Shown here one piece after another: positions 1 to 11,340 of a DNA stretch of 64,000 nucleotides. Numbering within the stretch: the first letter of the stretch is position 1; each line of letters starts with the position of its first letter. This stretch comes from Paenibacillus sp. HWE-109. Its GTDB lineage: Bacteria > Bacillota > Bacilli > Paenibacillales > NBRC-103111. The DNA is taken from contig NZ_CP091881.1 in assembly GCF_022163125.1 (NCBI RefSeq), positions 8,922,501-8,986,500 on the forward strand, in the 5' to 3' direction. The position numbers and the translations under genes are program-made. Under the pieces are notes generated by a model. That model saw nothing but the letters and a program-made list of their open reading frames with translations. It was not told the origin of the DNA and ran no database searches.

Positions 1-2068
<2,068 letters not shown>

Positions 2069-2087
2069 AATAAACCTAAATGTTACT

Positions 2088-2120
2088 TTACGCACGTTTC
2101 GTATCTAGTTTTCAAGGAAT
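2088..2120 (+). other. probable 3' half of 23S processing stem
   Basis: The spacer after the 23S end contains CGTATCTAGTTTTCAAGGAA. Its reverse complement is the CCTTGAAAACTAGATAC-type sequence commonly found upstream of 23S in Bacillus-group rRNA operons, so this is probably the 3' arm of the long stem cut during 23S maturation. The 5' arm lies outside the window, so this is inference. Confidence 0.45.
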
Positions 2121-2145
2121 AAATCCTTGTCATAAGTTTTCCTAT

Positions 2146-2221
2146 TCCCTGATAGCTCAGTTGGTAGAGCACTCGACTGTTAATCGAGTTGTCACAGGTT
2201 CGAGTCCTGTTCGGGGAGCCA
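2146..2221 (+). tRNA. tRNA-Asn (GTT)
   Basis: The cloverleaf has acceptor TCCCTGA pairing with TCGGGGA, anticodon GTT in loop CTGTTAA, and an encoded CCA. It is the first of 16 tRNAs, directly after 23S. Confidence 0.96.
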
Positions 2222-2224
2222 TAT

Positions 2225-2316
2225 GGAGAGGTGTCCGAGCTGGCCGAAGGAGCACGATTGGAAATCGTGTAGGCGTCACAAGCGTCTCGAGGGTTCGAAT
2301 CCCTCTCTCTCCGCCA
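2225..2316 (+). tRNA. tRNA-Ser (GGA)
   Basis: A class II tRNA with a long variable arm, acceptor GGAGAGG/CCTCTCT-type pairing, anticodon GGA in loop TTGGAAA, and encoded CCA. Confidence 0.95.
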
Positions 2317-2331
2317 CTATCTTTCTAGCAA

Positions 2332-2406
2332 GGCCCGTTGGTCAAGTGGTTAAGACACCTCCCTTTCACGGAGGTAACAGGGGTTCGAGTCCCCTACGGG
2401 TCACCA
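2332..2406 (+). tRNA. tRNA-Glu (TTC)
   Basis: Acceptor GGCCCGT pairs with ACGGGTC; anticodon TTC in loop CTTTCAC; encoded CCA. Confidence 0.95.
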
Positions 2407-2420
2407 TTCATTACTCCCAT

Positions 2421-2493
2421 GGAGGCTTAGCTCAGCTGGGAGAGCATCTGCCTTACAAGCAGAGGGTCGGCGGTTCGATCCCGTCAGCCTCCA
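2421..2493 (+). tRNA. tRNA-Val (TAC)
   Basis: Acceptor GGAGGCT pairs with AGCCTCC; anticodon TAC in loop CTTACAA. The gene does not encode CCA (ATCA follows), so the end must be added by the CCA enzyme. Confidence 0.95.
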
Positions 2494-2553
2494 TCAAGTT
2501 TTACTTTTAAAGTGAGACTTGCAAAGCATGGAAACGTGAATTATAATTAACGA

Positions 2554-2633
<80 letters not shown>

Positions 2634-2665
2634 CATCTTCTGCAAGAAGATATTGTACTTAGCAT

Positions 2666-2742
2666 GGAGCTGTGGTGTAGTGGCCTAACATGCCTGCCTG
2701 TCACGCAGGAGACCGCGGGTTCGAATCCCGTCAGCTCCGCCA
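2666..2742 (+). tRNA. tRNA-Asp (GTC)
   Basis: Acceptor GGAGCTG pairs with CAGCTCC; anticodon GTC in loop CTGTCAC; encoded CCA. Confidence 0.95.
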
Positions 2743-2764
2743 TTTTTCTTCAAAAAGTAAGCAA

Positions 2765-2840
<76 letters not shown>

Positions 2841-2856
2841 TTTCTTAATTAAATAA

Positions 2857-2932
<76 letters not shown>

Positions 2933-2957
2933 CAAAGAATCAAAGGTTTTACATCAT

Positions 2958-3039
2958 GGAGGCTTAGTGAAGTGGCTAAACACGGCAGACTGTAAATCTG
3001 CTCTCTCCGAGTTCGGTGGTTCGAATCCATCAGCCTCCA
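2958..3039 (+). tRNA. tRNA-Tyr (GTA)
   Basis: A class II tRNA with a long variable arm, acceptor GGAGGCT/AGCCTCC, anticodon GTA in loop CTGTAAA. CCA is not encoded. Confidence 0.94.
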
Positions 3040-3051
3040 TTTACTTTTTCT

Positions 3052-3125
3052 AGGGGCATAGTTTAAGGGTAGAACAAAGGTCTCCAAAACCTTTGGTGTG
3101 GGTTCAATTCCTGCTGCCCCTGCCA
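3052..3125 (+). tRNA. tRNA-Trp (CCA)
   Basis: Acceptor AGGGGCA pairs with TGCCCCT; anticodon CCA in loop CTCCAAA; encoded 3' CCA. Confidence 0.95.
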
Positions 3126-3148
3126 AAAAAGTAAAAACTTAATATTGT

Positions 3149-3222
3149 GGCGGTCGTGGCGAAGGGGTTAACGCACTGGTTTGTGGATCCAGCATTCGCG
3201 GGTTCAAGTCCCGTCGTCCGCC
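3149..3222 (+). tRNA. tRNA-His (GTG)
   Basis: Anticodon GTG in loop TTGTGGA, with an extra 5' G opposite the C discriminator as in bacterial tRNA-His. The acceptor has one T-T mismatch. CCA is not fully encoded. Confidence 0.93.
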
Positions 3223-3246
3223 CATTATTACCAACATGCAAGATAA

Positions 3247-3318
3247 TGGGGATTAGCCAAGCGGTAAGGCAACGGACTTTGACTCCGTCATGCCAAGGTT
3301 CAAATCCTTGATCCCCAG
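3247..3318 (+). tRNA. tRNA-Gln (TTG)
   Basis: Acceptor TGGGGAT pairs with ATCCCCA; anticodon TTG in loop CTTTGAC; no encoded CCA. Confidence 0.95.
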
Positions 3319-3326
3319 TTTTATAT

Positions 3327-3401
3327 GCGGAAGTGGCTCAGCGGTAGAGCATCGCCTTGCCAAGGCGAGGGTCGCGGGTTCGATCCCCGTCTTCCGCTCC
3401 A
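3327..3401 (+). tRNA. tRNA-Gly (GCC)
   Basis: Acceptor GCGGAAG pairs with CTTCCGC; anticodon GCC in loop TTGCCAA; encoded CCA. Confidence 0.95.
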
Positions 3402-3411
3402 TTATTACTAA

Positions 3412-3485
3412 GGCGCCATAGCCAAGTGGTAAGGCAGAGCTCTGCAAAAGCTTTACCCCCAGTTCGAATCTGGGTGGCGCCTCCA
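3412..3485 (+). tRNA. tRNA-Cys (GCA)
   Basis: Acceptor GGCGCCA pairs with TGGCGCC; anticodon GCA in loop CTGCAAA; encoded CCA. Confidence 0.95.
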
Positions 3486-3498
3486 CATTATCTTATTA

Positions 3499-3587
3499 GC
3501 CGGAGTGGCGGAATCGGCAGACGCACAGGACTTAAAATCCTGCGGTAGGTGACTACCGTACCAGTTCAAGTCTGGTCTTCGGCACCA
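3499..3587 (+). tRNA. tRNA-Leu (TAA)
   Basis: A class II tRNA with a long variable arm; anticodon TAA in loop CTTAAAA; encoded CCA. Confidence 0.95.
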
Positions 3588-3606
3588 TTGATTTACAACT
3601 TTATAT

Positions 3607-3685
3607 GCCGGCATGGCGGAATGGCAGACGCGCTCGACTCAAAATCGAGTCCGAAAGGGTGGAGGTTCGAGTCCTCTTGCCGGTA
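3607..3685 (+). tRNA. tRNA-Leu (CAA)
   Basis: A second leucine tRNA; anticodon CAA in loop CTCAAAA, short variable arm with stem CCGAAAGG, no encoded CCA. Last tRNA of the cluster, 10 bases before its terminator. Confidence 0.92.
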
Positions 3686-3694
3686 TAGAAGAAG

Positions 3695-3730
3695 AAGCTC
3701 ATGAAATCAATTGATTTCATGAGCTTTTTT
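3695..3730 (+). terminator. terminator of the rRNA-tRNA operon
   Basis: A perfect inverted repeat (arms AGCTCATGAAATC and GATTTCATGAGCT around AATT) is followed by a T run. It closes the tRNA cluster. Confidence 0.9.
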
Positions 3731-3817
3731 ATTTGTCTTGACGGTTGTCCATTACGAAGGTTACCCTATAAGTGATTATTTGGGAGAACATGTCAGCCGC
3801 AAAGGATGCGATCGTGA

Positions 3818-5614
3818 TTGAATTGGAGAAAATCTCTTACTTTTAAGTTTGTGGCCGGATTTGTGATTATTATTTCTCCACTTATTATTTTCTTGTACTA
3901 TAATAACCATTACGCGATTAGCGTTGTAAGGGAGCAAGTCTCAGGAGCCAACAGAAACCTATTGGCGGATTATGTGAAGCAAGTGGATAAGCAGATGAAG
4001 GAAATCAATAATTATTTGAATTTGGTCAACGATCGTGAGCCAGACGTGAATCTCTTGAATTTCATGGAATATGGCACGGATGATTATATGCTGACAAAGC
4101 AAAAGATTTTCACGCGGTTTCAGGTGGATTTGGGATACTTCCAAGTGATTGACACCATTTTTTTGTATAATATCAAGGATAAAGATATTGTGCTGAATAC
4201 ACGATCTGACTATTACTTGAACGAGAAAGTGATCGCAGATTACATAGAAGCGAATCCCAAAGACGACGAGATGCAGAAGATTGGTTCTTGGCAGCTCATT
4301 AAGGTGGGCGATGAGACTGCGTTCCTCAAATTAATCCGCAACAATAATTTAGTGGTTGGATGTTGGATTAAGGCGAACACCGTGGCTGAGCCTTTGAAGT
4401 TTTTGGATGTGGAGAACAGCGGCGGCGGGGCTGCACTGATGAGTTTGGATGGCGAGGTGGCATCGGGCACCAAATTGACGGAGCAGCAAATTGCAATGGC
4501 AGCCAAAATGCCAGAGCCTCAAGAAAAGCCGTATCAATCTGTAACCGATTACAAGAATGAACTGTCATATTTACTGGTAGCTATTCCAGCAACGATGGTA
4601 CCAATCAAGTATGTTGTTCTTATTCCGGAAGCCAGTATGCTGAAGAATTTGCCCTTTTTCCGGTTGGCAATCTATATGATTCCACTTGGCGGGCTGCTGA
4701 TTTTATCCTTTTACTTCATATTTGTTAGAAAAGTATTGCTTACACCGATGAAGAAGCTCATCCGAGGGATGCAGCGGATTACCCGTGGGGATTGGGATGT
4801 TCAACTTGAGCCGGACAATACGACGGAGTTTGCTTTTGTAATACGCACGTTCAATAATATGGTCGGAGAAATTTCCAATCTGAAAATTGATATCTATGAG
4901 CAACAGCTGCTTACGAAAGAGGCCGAATTTAAACATTTGCAGGTGCAGATTAAACCGCATTTTTACTTGAATACGTTGAATATTATCACAAGCCTCGCGG
5001 CAACTAAGCAATACGATGTTATTCAGAAAATGGCCCGTTACTTGGCTGAATACTTCCGGTTTAATATTACAACATCAAGAAGAACGGTGACCGTGGAGGC
5101 GGAGATCAAGCATATTCAGAATTACTTGGAAATTCAGAAGCTTCGCTTCCCAGGCAAGCTTACTTATGAGATCAATCTTCCAGATGAGCTAGGTCACTGT
5201 TCGATTCTTCCGCTCACGATTCAAACGTTGGTAGAGAATTCAATTATTCATGGTTTCATGAATCGCCGTGAGCTTTTTATGATCAAGATTGAAGTGAGAG
5301 AAGTCATGCTTGTGAAAGACGGCGTTGAAGCGAAGACCATTTGGGTGCAAGTGAAGGATAATGGCGTCGGTTTTAAGCCGGAGATCCTCGATAAGCTGCG
5401 AATGAATCGCTGGCATGAACATGCGGGTGAAGAAGGACATCTGGGTCTCCAGAATGTGTTATTAAGACTGCAGATGCGCTATGGGGACCGTGCACAATTG
5501 GTATTCAGCAATGATGTGGCAGACAAGGGGGCAATTGTCCAAATCGCTATTCCCGCAATCTATGTGGAAGATGAGGCTGAGATGAACGATGACATACCAG
5601 ATATTGGTCGTTGA
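3818..5614 (+). CDS. sensor histidine kinase, YesM/LytS-type
   Basis: Membrane sensor kinase of 598 residues that would phosphorylate the response regulator encoded next. A first membrane helix (about 9-27) and a second (282-303) enclose an extracytoplasmic sensing region. A HAMP linker (about 303-355) follows, then a His_kinase segment with phospho-accepting His381 in QIKPHFYLNTL, and a C-terminal ATPase domain with DNGVGF. The start is TTG, directly after an in-frame stop and preceded by AAAGGAT. Its 3' end overlaps the regulator gene by 26 bases, so the two are co-translated. In this family the pair usually controls an adjacent oligosaccharide ABC transporter, which is present here. The inducing sugar cannot be read from the sequence. 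Confidence 0.93.
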   Translation: MNWRKSLTFKFVAGFVIIISPLIIFLYYNNHYAISVVREQVSGANRNLLADYVKQVDKQMKEINNYLNLVNDREPDVNLLNFMEYGTDDYMLTKQKIFTRFQVDLGYFQVIDTIFLYNIKDKDIVLNTRSDYYLNEKVIADYIEANPKDDEMQKIGSWQLIKVGDETAFLKLIRNNNLVVGCWIKANTVAEPLKFLDVENSGGGAALMSLDGEVASGTKLTEQQIAMAAKMPEPQEKPYQSVTDYKNELSYLLVAIPATMVPIKYVVLIPEASMLKNLPFFRLAIYMIPLGGLLILSFYFIFVRKVLLTPMKKLIRGMQRITRGDWDVQLEPDNTTEFAFVIRTFNNMVGEISNLKIDIYEQQLLTKEAEFKHLQVQIKPHFYLNTLNIITSLAATKQYDVIQKMARYLAEYFRFNITTSRRTVTVEAEIKHIQNYLEIQKLRFPGKLTYEINLPDELGHCSILPLTIQTLVENSIIHGFMNRRELFMIKIEVREVMLVKDGVEAKTIWVQVKDNGVGFKPEILDKLRMNRWHEHAGEEGHLGLQNVLLRLQMRYGDRAQLVFSNDVADKGAIVQIAIPAIYVEDEAEMNDDIPDIGR

Positions 5615-7205
5615 TGATGAGTTTTATGCCGTACAGGGAGTTACTCAGGGGATTGAGTGGGCTTTCCTCGGAATCGAACAAGTCTATGAGGCGTTAGATG
5701 CAGAAGAAGCGAAGATGAGGCTCGTACAGTCTCATATCGATGTTATGATTTGCGATATTGAGATGCCGAACATGAACGGGCTTGAGCTTATTAAATGGGT
5801 GAAGGAACATTCCCCATGGACGGAGACCATATTCCTGACAGGGCATGCGGATTTTTCGTATACGCGAACTGCGCTGCAATCGGGATCTTTTGATTATATG
5901 TTGAAGCCTTTTGACTATGAGGAATTGAAAGATGTTGTCAGGCGGGCGCTCGAGAAGATTCAGGAGTCTAGGGAAGCGCAAAGCTTTCATGAGATTCAGC
6001 AAAGATACTATGCTTTATTTCAAACGCATAAACCATTGCTGGAGGAAAAGTTTTGGCAGGATCTCTTGGCCAGGCGGATTCCGCCATCCCGCTCGTCGTT
6101 AGAATCGCTCATTGCTTTGTATGAGCTGAGTTTTGCGCCAGAGAGCCGCGTACTGCCTGTGCTGATCTCTGTGGAGCTGTGGAAGAAGGAGTTGAGCGCA
6201 CGCGACGAAGACATTATGGAGTATGCGCTTCGCAACGCCGCAGGGGAATTGATCTTAGGCAGTGACGCTGGGGCAGTCCTGCAGGACCGCAGCGGCAATA
6301 ACCTGGTGCTGTTCTACCTGCCACCGGAACAATCATTCGATCGGGGCGATCTTGCCGAGCGGTGTGAACATTATATTCGTTCCTGCAACGAATATTTCTT
6401 TTGTGATTTAAGCTGCTATGTCGGAGAAGCTACAGAGTTTGGCAGTCTATTGGAAATGTACGTGCAGTTATTGGAAGCTGAACGAAGCAATGTTACTGAG
6501 TCTAATAGTGTTATCCCTTTTGACGAACAGCGCGAGTCGTCTGGACAGGTGCTAATGATTCCTTGGGTATCAGGAATTTCCGTTTTCTTTGATCTCGGCA
6601 GCAGGGAAGATGTCCTGCGTAAGCTGGATGAAATCTTTGCGATGTTGGAGACTGAGCCAAGTCTAACGATCGAAACGTTGGAATCTTCGTATCACGCTTT
6701 ACTGCACATGATCTTTCAAGTGTTTCATAAACGTGGTCTCACCCTTCAGGATGTCTTCGCGCCACGCGATCTGTCCGATAGTGCCTCGGTGACACGTTCA
6801 TTATTGCAATTCAAAGTATGGTGTTACCGTGTCATATTAAATGGGATGGATTTCGTTATTAATAATGAAAAAGGCGAGGCTTCGGTCATTCAGAAGATCT
6901 CCTCCTATATTGACGATCATTTGCGTGAAGATATTACGCGGGAGCAAATTGCCGAATATGTTCATTTTAACCCGGCGTATTTGTCTCGACTCTTTAAGAA
7001 GGAAACGGGCAGCTCGCTAACGGATTATATTTTGGTCAAACGGATGGAAAAATCGAAGGAATTATTGATCTCTTCCCAGCTCAAGATTGGTGATATCGCA
7101 GAGATTGTGGGATACGAGAACATCCCTTATTTTACCAAGATGTTCAAGAAATCAACCGGTCGAACGCCCAGAGAGTATCGCAAGGAACAATCTACTTCCA
7201 CATAA
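5589..7205 (+). CDS. response regulator, YesN/AraC-type
   Basis: Two-domain regulator of 538 residues. The N-terminal receiver has the acidic pair in VVDDE, phospho-acceptor Asp56 in ICDIEMP and the conserved Lys in MLKPFDY. A long central linker of unknown fold follows, and the last hundred residues or so carry two AraC-type helix-turn-helix motifs ending in the family signature GRTPREYRK. It overlaps the kinase gene upstream and is followed by a terminator. It probably activates the ABC genes at 7400-10959, as in other YesMN-LplABC loci; no binding site was identified. Confidence 0.93.
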   Translation: MTYQILVVDDEFYAVQGVTQGIEWAFLGIEQVYEALDAEEAKMRLVQSHIDVMICDIEMPNMNGLELIKWVKEHSPWTETIFLTGHADFSYTRTALQSGSFDYMLKPFDYEELKDVVRRALEKIQESREAQSFHEIQQRYYALFQTHKPLLEEKFWQDLLARRIPPSRSSLESLIALYELSFAPESRVLPVLISVELWKKELSARDEDIMEYALRNAAGELILGSDAGAVLQDRSGNNLVLFYLPPEQSFDRGDLAERCEHYIRSCNEYFFCDLSCYVGEATEFGSLLEMYVQLLEAERSNVTESNSVIPFDEQRESSGQVLMIPWVSGISVFFDLGSREDVLRKLDEIFAMLETEPSLTIETLESSYHALLHMIFQVFHKRGLTLQDVFAPRDLSDSASVTRSLLQFKVWCYRVILNGMDFVINNEKGEASVIQKISSYIDDHLREDITREQIAEYVHFNPAYLSRLFKKETGSSLTDYILVKRMEKSKELLISSQLKIGDIAEIVGYENIPYFTKMFKKSTGRTPREYRKEQSTST

Positions 7206-7210
7206 GCAAG

Positions 7211-7243
7211 GGGCCATTTCAATAGGAAGTGGCTCTTTTTTTT
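7211..7243 (+). terminator. terminator after the two-component pair
   Basis: Arms GGGCCATTT and AAGTGGCTC (two G-T pairs) are followed by eight T. Confidence 0.8.
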
Positions 7244-7399
7244 GCACAAAAGGAAGAAATCGGATGCGAAAAGTAACAAAAGTAGCAGAAATGAGGTCAC
7301 AATCGGTTATAGAGCAGATGTTCATTCACTTCTATAATAAAGACATAAGAGAGAGAAACACACGGCCATACGAACTCAGAGCAGATAGGGGGAAGATCA

Positions 7400-8374
7400 A
7401 TGAGCAAAGCAGTAACCGAGCAATTATCTGCGAAGATCAGCGATCCCGCGCAAGTCAGACCAAAGAAAGTCAGCTATTTTTCTCAGAAGAAAGCCTTATA
7501 TTTTATGCTTATTCCAGGTGTGCTGTATTTACTGCTTAACAATTATTTGCCGATGTTCGGCATTCTCATTGCTTTCAAGAAAATCAATTATACGGATGGT
7601 ATTTTTGGAAGCCCATGGGCAGGATTCGAGAACTTCAAATATTTGTTCGCAACGGCAGACGCATGGACGATTACTAGAAATACCCTGCTCTACAACGCCG
7701 TATTTATCGTGTTAAATTTGGTCTTCGGTGTCGCCATTGCGATATTGTTGAATGAAGTGAAACAAAAACTTTTATCTAAATTTTATCAATCGGTCGTGTT
7801 TCTGCCTTATTTCTTGTCCATGGTAGTTGTCGGTTATGTGGTTCTTGGATTTCTGAGTATGGAAACGGGATTTATCAACAAATCCATTCTGGAACCATTA
7901 GGTTTCGAGGGGATTGATTGGTACTCGGAAGCGAGTTATTGGACGCTCATTCTGCCAATCGTTAATACCTGGAAATATGTCGGCTACTCATCGGTTATTT
8001 ACTTGGCGGCGATTGTCGGCTTTGATCAGGAGTTATATGAAGCCGCTACACTTGATGGAGCAAGCAAGATGCAGCAGTTCCGCTACATTACGATCCCGCT
8101 GTTGTATCCGCTCATCATTATTACGACTTTACTGGCTATCGGCCGGATTTTCTACTCGGACTTTGGACTATTCTACCAAGTTCCTTTGAACTCAGGAACG
8201 TTGTTCCCGACAACGAATGTTATCGACACCTACGTGTATCGAACGTTTTTAATTAACGGTGATATCGGCATGTCATCTGCTGCTGGGCTGTATCAAGCGA
8301 TCGTTGGTTTTATTCTCATCCTTGCCAGTAATATGCTTGTCCGCAGGGTCAGCAAAGAAAATGCCTTATTTTAA
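7400..8374 (+). CDS. sugar ABC transporter permease, LplB-type
   Basis: Inner-membrane permease of 324 residues, the first of two in a CUT1-type carbohydrate importer. Six or so hydrophobic segments are visible. The cytoplasmic EAA loop that docks the ATPase reads YEAATLDGASKMQQFRYI, placed as in LplB and related proteins. The ATG is preceded by AGGGGGA. The longer frame that begins at 7087 lies in another frame and overlaps the regulator gene, so it was not used. Like most such loci there is no ATPase gene here; a shared MsmX-like ATPase elsewhere is likely. Confidence 0.92.
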   Translation: MSKAVTEQLSAKISDPAQVRPKKVSYFSQKKALYFMLIPGVLYLLLNNYLPMFGILIAFKKINYTDGIFGSPWAGFENFKYLFATADAWTITRNTLLYNAVFIVLNLVFGVAIAILLNEVKQKLLSKFYQSVVFLPYFLSMVVVGYVVLGFLSMETGFINKSILEPLGFEGIDWYSEASYWTLILPIVNTWKYVGYSSVIYLAAIVGFDQELYEAATLDGASKMQQFRYITIPLLYPLIIITTLLAIGRIFYSDFGLFYQVPLNSGTLFPTTNVIDTYVYRTFLINGDIGMSSAAGLYQAIVGFILILASNMLVRRVSKENALF

Positions 8375-8409
8375 ACCATATTCGAGCTCAGTTCTAGGGG
8401 GTAAACAAG

Positions 8410-9321
8410 ATGTCACAAGCATCTGTACAAAATAAAAAGGTCAGCGGACTCGACATATTCGTCCATCTTCTCTTCATCGTCATTTCCATCTTGTGTATCG
8501 CGCCTCTCATCTTGGTGATATCGGTTTCTTTTTCCGATGAAACGTCCATTATCGCCAACGGGTTCAAGTTTTTTCCCGAAGTGTTCAGTCTAAAAGCCTA
8601 TGAGATCCTGTTCAAAGATTTTGAGCAGATTCTGCGCTCCTACGGGATCTCGCTTTTCGTAACGATTGCAGGCTCCGTTTTAAGCCTAATTTTGATTGCT
8701 TTATATGCGTATCCGCTGTCCAGGGAAGATTTGAAATACCGCAATGCCTTTGCCTTCTTTATCTTCTTCACGATGCTGTTCAATGGCGGTTTGGTCCCGT
8801 GGTACCTCGTGTACGTGAATATCCTGCATTTGAAGAATACAATCTGGTCCCTGATTTTGCCGCTCTTAATGACACCATTCTTCGTTATCGTGATGCGAAC
8901 TTTTTTTGCCACGACAATCCCTACAGCCCTGCTTGAATCCGCTAAAATGGATGGAGCCAGCGAGCTCAAGACGTTCATTCGAATCGTCCTTCCGCTGTCC
9001 TTGCCGGTGCTGGGCACAATCGCTTTGTTTAATACCGTCAATTACTGGAACGACTGGTTTCTCAGCTTGGTGTTTATCAGTGATAGTCACAACATTAGCT
9101 TGCAATATCTCATGTACAAAACATTACTCAACATCCAGTACATTACTTCGAACTCGGCTGTTCTTAACGGGATTTCAAGCGGTGGCGGTCAAATCGACCT
9201 GCCTTCCCGGACTCTCCAAATGGCAATGGCTGTTGTAGGCATCGGACCTGTTGTGATCGCCTATCCGTTCTTCCAGCGCTATTTTGTGAGAGGTTTAACG
9301 ATCGGCGCGGTAAAAGGCTAG
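8410..9321 (+). CDS. sugar ABC transporter permease, YtcP/LplC-type
   Basis: Second permease of the importer, 303 residues with six predicted helices and a MetI-like fold. Its EAA loop reads ESAKMDGASELKTFIRIVLP. It starts 35 bases after the first permease, with RBS AGGGGGT eight bases before the ATG, so the two are in one operon with the binding protein that follows. It would pair with the LplB-type subunit to form the channel. Confidence 0.92.
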   Translation: MSQASVQNKKVSGLDIFVHLLFIVISILCIAPLILVISVSFSDETSIIANGFKFFPEVFSLKAYEILFKDFEQILRSYGISLFVTIAGSVLSLILIALYAYPLSREDLKYRNAFAFFIFFTMLFNGGLVPWYLVYVNILHLKNTIWSLILPLLMTPFFVIVMRTFFATTIPTALLESAKMDGASELKTFIRIVLPLSLPVLGTIALFNTVNYWNDWFLSLVFISDSHNISLQYLMYKTLLNIQYITSNSAVLNGISSGGGQIDLPSRTLQMAMAVVGIGPVVIAYPFFQRYFVRGLTIGAVKG

Positions 9322-9390
9322 CCCCGGGTGACACCGGTTACGATAGAGGTTAGTATTCATTTATAAAAACATATTTTAGGAGGGTTCTAC

Positions 9391-10959
9391 ATGAAGAGAG
9401 TGAATAAAACAATGTTAACAACGCTTTCAGGCATGATGGCAGTTAGCATGGTTCTGGCTGGATGCGCAAAGTCCACTACCTCAGAAACGACACCAGCGCC
9501 TGCTTCGACGGCAGCTGCAACGACGGCTGCAACAGCCACACCGGAAGCCAAACCAAGCGCGAAAACAGAGCTGGTAACGCTGTACTACCCTGGCGCGGAG
9601 CAGAAGGATGTGAAATCCGTTGAAGAAGAAGCGAACAAATATTTGAAAGATAAATTAAATGCGACGATTAAAATCAATGCGATTGACTTTGGTCAATGGA
9701 ACGATAAATTGAATCTGATGATCGCTTCCGGAGAAGAAGCCGATATTATTTTCACAGCCGCATGGCAGAACTATACAGTAAACGTAGCGAAAGGCGCGTT
9801 CTTGCCACTTAATGATTTGCTAGCTAAAAATGGTCAAGACATTGTAAAAAACTTGGATCCGGCATTCCTTGAAGGTTCCAAAGTCAATGGTAAAAACTAC
9901 GGAATTCCGACCAATAAAGAATTAGCAGCTACACGTGGCGTACTGTTGCGCAAAGATCTGGTAGACAAATATAAAATGGATCTGACGAGCGTGAAAACAT
10001 GGAAAGACCTCGAGCCCTTGCTGAAAACTGTGAAAGAGAAGGAACCGGGCATAACCCCATGGTTTATCGCCAATCAAGGTAACGGCGGCAGCAGCGGTAT
10101 TCTGGATAATTTGGACTGGGATTACCTCGGCGATGCGTCTGTACCTGGCGTTATTTCCAAAACGGGGAAAGATACGAAGGTATTGAATGCGCTGGAAACA
10201 CCGGAATACAAAGAAGCTGCCAAGTTGATCCGTGCCTACTACAAGGCAGGCTACATCAACAAAGATGCTGCAACTACAACGGTATTCCCCAAAGATCAAG
10301 CGAAAGCCGGCAAAGTGTTCATGTGGACGGATGGCTTGAAACCTGGCAAAGATGCTGAAACAGAAGGCTATGTAGGCTTCAAATTAACTCAGCTTGACTT
10401 GACTGTTCCTACGATTTCTACAGGTGATGCATCAGGGGCGATGCTCGCTATTTCCAAAACTTCCAAACACCCCGATTTGGCTATGAAAGTCATTAATTTG
10501 CTGCACTCGGACAAAACATTCAATAATTTAGTTAACTTCGGGATCGAAGGCAAGCATTATGTGAAGAAATCCGAGACGATCATTGACCTCCCAGCAGGTA
10601 AAACTGCGCAAGACACAGGCTATAACCCAGGCGCACAATGGGAGCTTGGCAACCAGTTCTTGAACTACCTGTGGACAAATGAAGATCCGAACAAATGGCA
10701 AAAGTTCAAAGATTTCAATGCCAAAGGTGTCAAATCGCCTGCACTCGGTTTTGCATTTAACAGTGAGCCAGTCAAAAATGAAATTGCTGCTTGCGCGAAT
10801 ATTGCGAACCAGTATGGTCCAGCACTTTCGGCGGGGACGGTGGATCCGGATGAAGTCATTCCGAAGTTTCTAGAAAAATTGAAAGCTGCCGGCGTAGACA
10901 AAATCATCGCTGAAAAGCAAAAACAATTAGATGCGTTCTTGGCAGCTGCCAAGAAGTAA
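9391..10959 (+). CDS. extracellular solute-binding lipoprotein, LplA-type
   Basis: Substrate-capturing lipoprotein of 522 residues for the two permeases upstream. A lipoprotein signal ends in the lipobox VLAGC, with Cys25 as the lipid-modified first residue of the mature protein. A Ser/Thr/Ala-rich tether (about 28-60) leads to a type 1 solute-binding domain. RBS AGGAGGG precedes the ATG. The ligand is probably an oligosaccharide, by family; the exact sugar is unknown, and no glycoside hydrolase is encoded nearby. A strong terminator follows. Confidence 0.92.
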   Translation: MKRVNKTMLTTLSGMMAVSMVLAGCAKSTTSETTPAPASTAAATTAATATPEAKPSAKTELVTLYYPGAEQKDVKSVEEEANKYLKDKLNATIKINAIDFGQWNDKLNLMIASGEEADIIFTAAWQNYTVNVAKGAFLPLNDLLAKNGQDIVKNLDPAFLEGSKVNGKNYGIPTNKELAATRGVLLRKDLVDKYKMDLTSVKTWKDLEPLLKTVKEKEPGITPWFIANQGNGGSSGILDNLDWDYLGDASVPGVISKTGKDTKVLNALETPEYKEAAKLIRAYYKAGYINKDAATTTVFPKDQAKAGKVFMWTDGLKPGKDAETEGYVGFKLTQLDLTVPTISTGDASGAMLAISKTSKHPDLAMKVINLLHSDKTFNNLVNFGIEGKHYVKKSETIIDLPAGKTAQDTGYNPGAQWELGNQFLNYLWTNEDPNKWQKFKDFNAKGVKSPALGFAFNSEPVKNEIAACANIANQYGPALSAGTVDPDEVIPKFLEKLKAAGVDKIIAEKQKQLDAFLAAAKK

Positions 10960-10974
10960 ATAGTGTCTATGTAG

Positions 10975-11013
10975 AAGGAGCCAGGTTCAATGAACCTGAG
11001 CTCCTTATTTTTT
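10975..11013 (+). terminator. terminator of the sugar ABC operon
   Basis: Arms AAGGAGC-CAGGTTCA and TGAACCTG-A-GCTCCTT are followed by TATTTTTT. Confidence 0.9.
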
Positions 11014-11042
11014 GTGGCCTAGAGGCCAGTGAATTTACCAAA

Positions 11043-11153
11043 TTACCAAGCGTAAGTCATTGTAACGATTACGAGCAAAATGAATAATACCAGAATAGCA
11101 GCAGAAGAAGTTCCATGTCCGTAACCTACAGCAGCACCGGCAGCAACACCCAT
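11043..11153 (-). CDS. YjcZ-family small sporulation peptide
   Basis: A 36-residue membrane peptide. It begins MGVAAGAAVGYGHG and then has one hydrophobic helix, AAILVLFILLVIVTMTYAW, at the C terminus. Gly/Ala/Tyr-rich start plus a terminal VLFILLxIV helix is the pattern of the YjcZ/YrzM spore-associated family. GGGGGTGAC lies six bases before the ATG. It is too short for standard ORF length cut-offs and is transcribed towards the ABC terminator. The exact role of this family in the spore is not established. Confidence 0.85.
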   Translation of the reverse strand: MGVAAGAAVGYGHGTSSAAILVLFILLVIVTMTYAW

Positions 11154-11340
11154 TGATGTCACCCCCATTCCTCAGTAATGCTCTCTGTGTATTTGGATGA
11201 GAGTCTATATATCCTATGGTCGGATGTACGGAATTGATTGGGTATTAAGCCCATTAACTGCTTTAAAAATGGAGAGTTAGGCAGGAGCCTTTTTTGCAAA
11301 ATTGGTCTAGGAAGCTGAACCAGAGGTACCTGCCTTCCAT

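Noticed and set aside
7087..7539. 150-codon + frame between the YesN gene and the permease
   Set aside because: It overlaps both genes in another frame and lacks a ribosome site.
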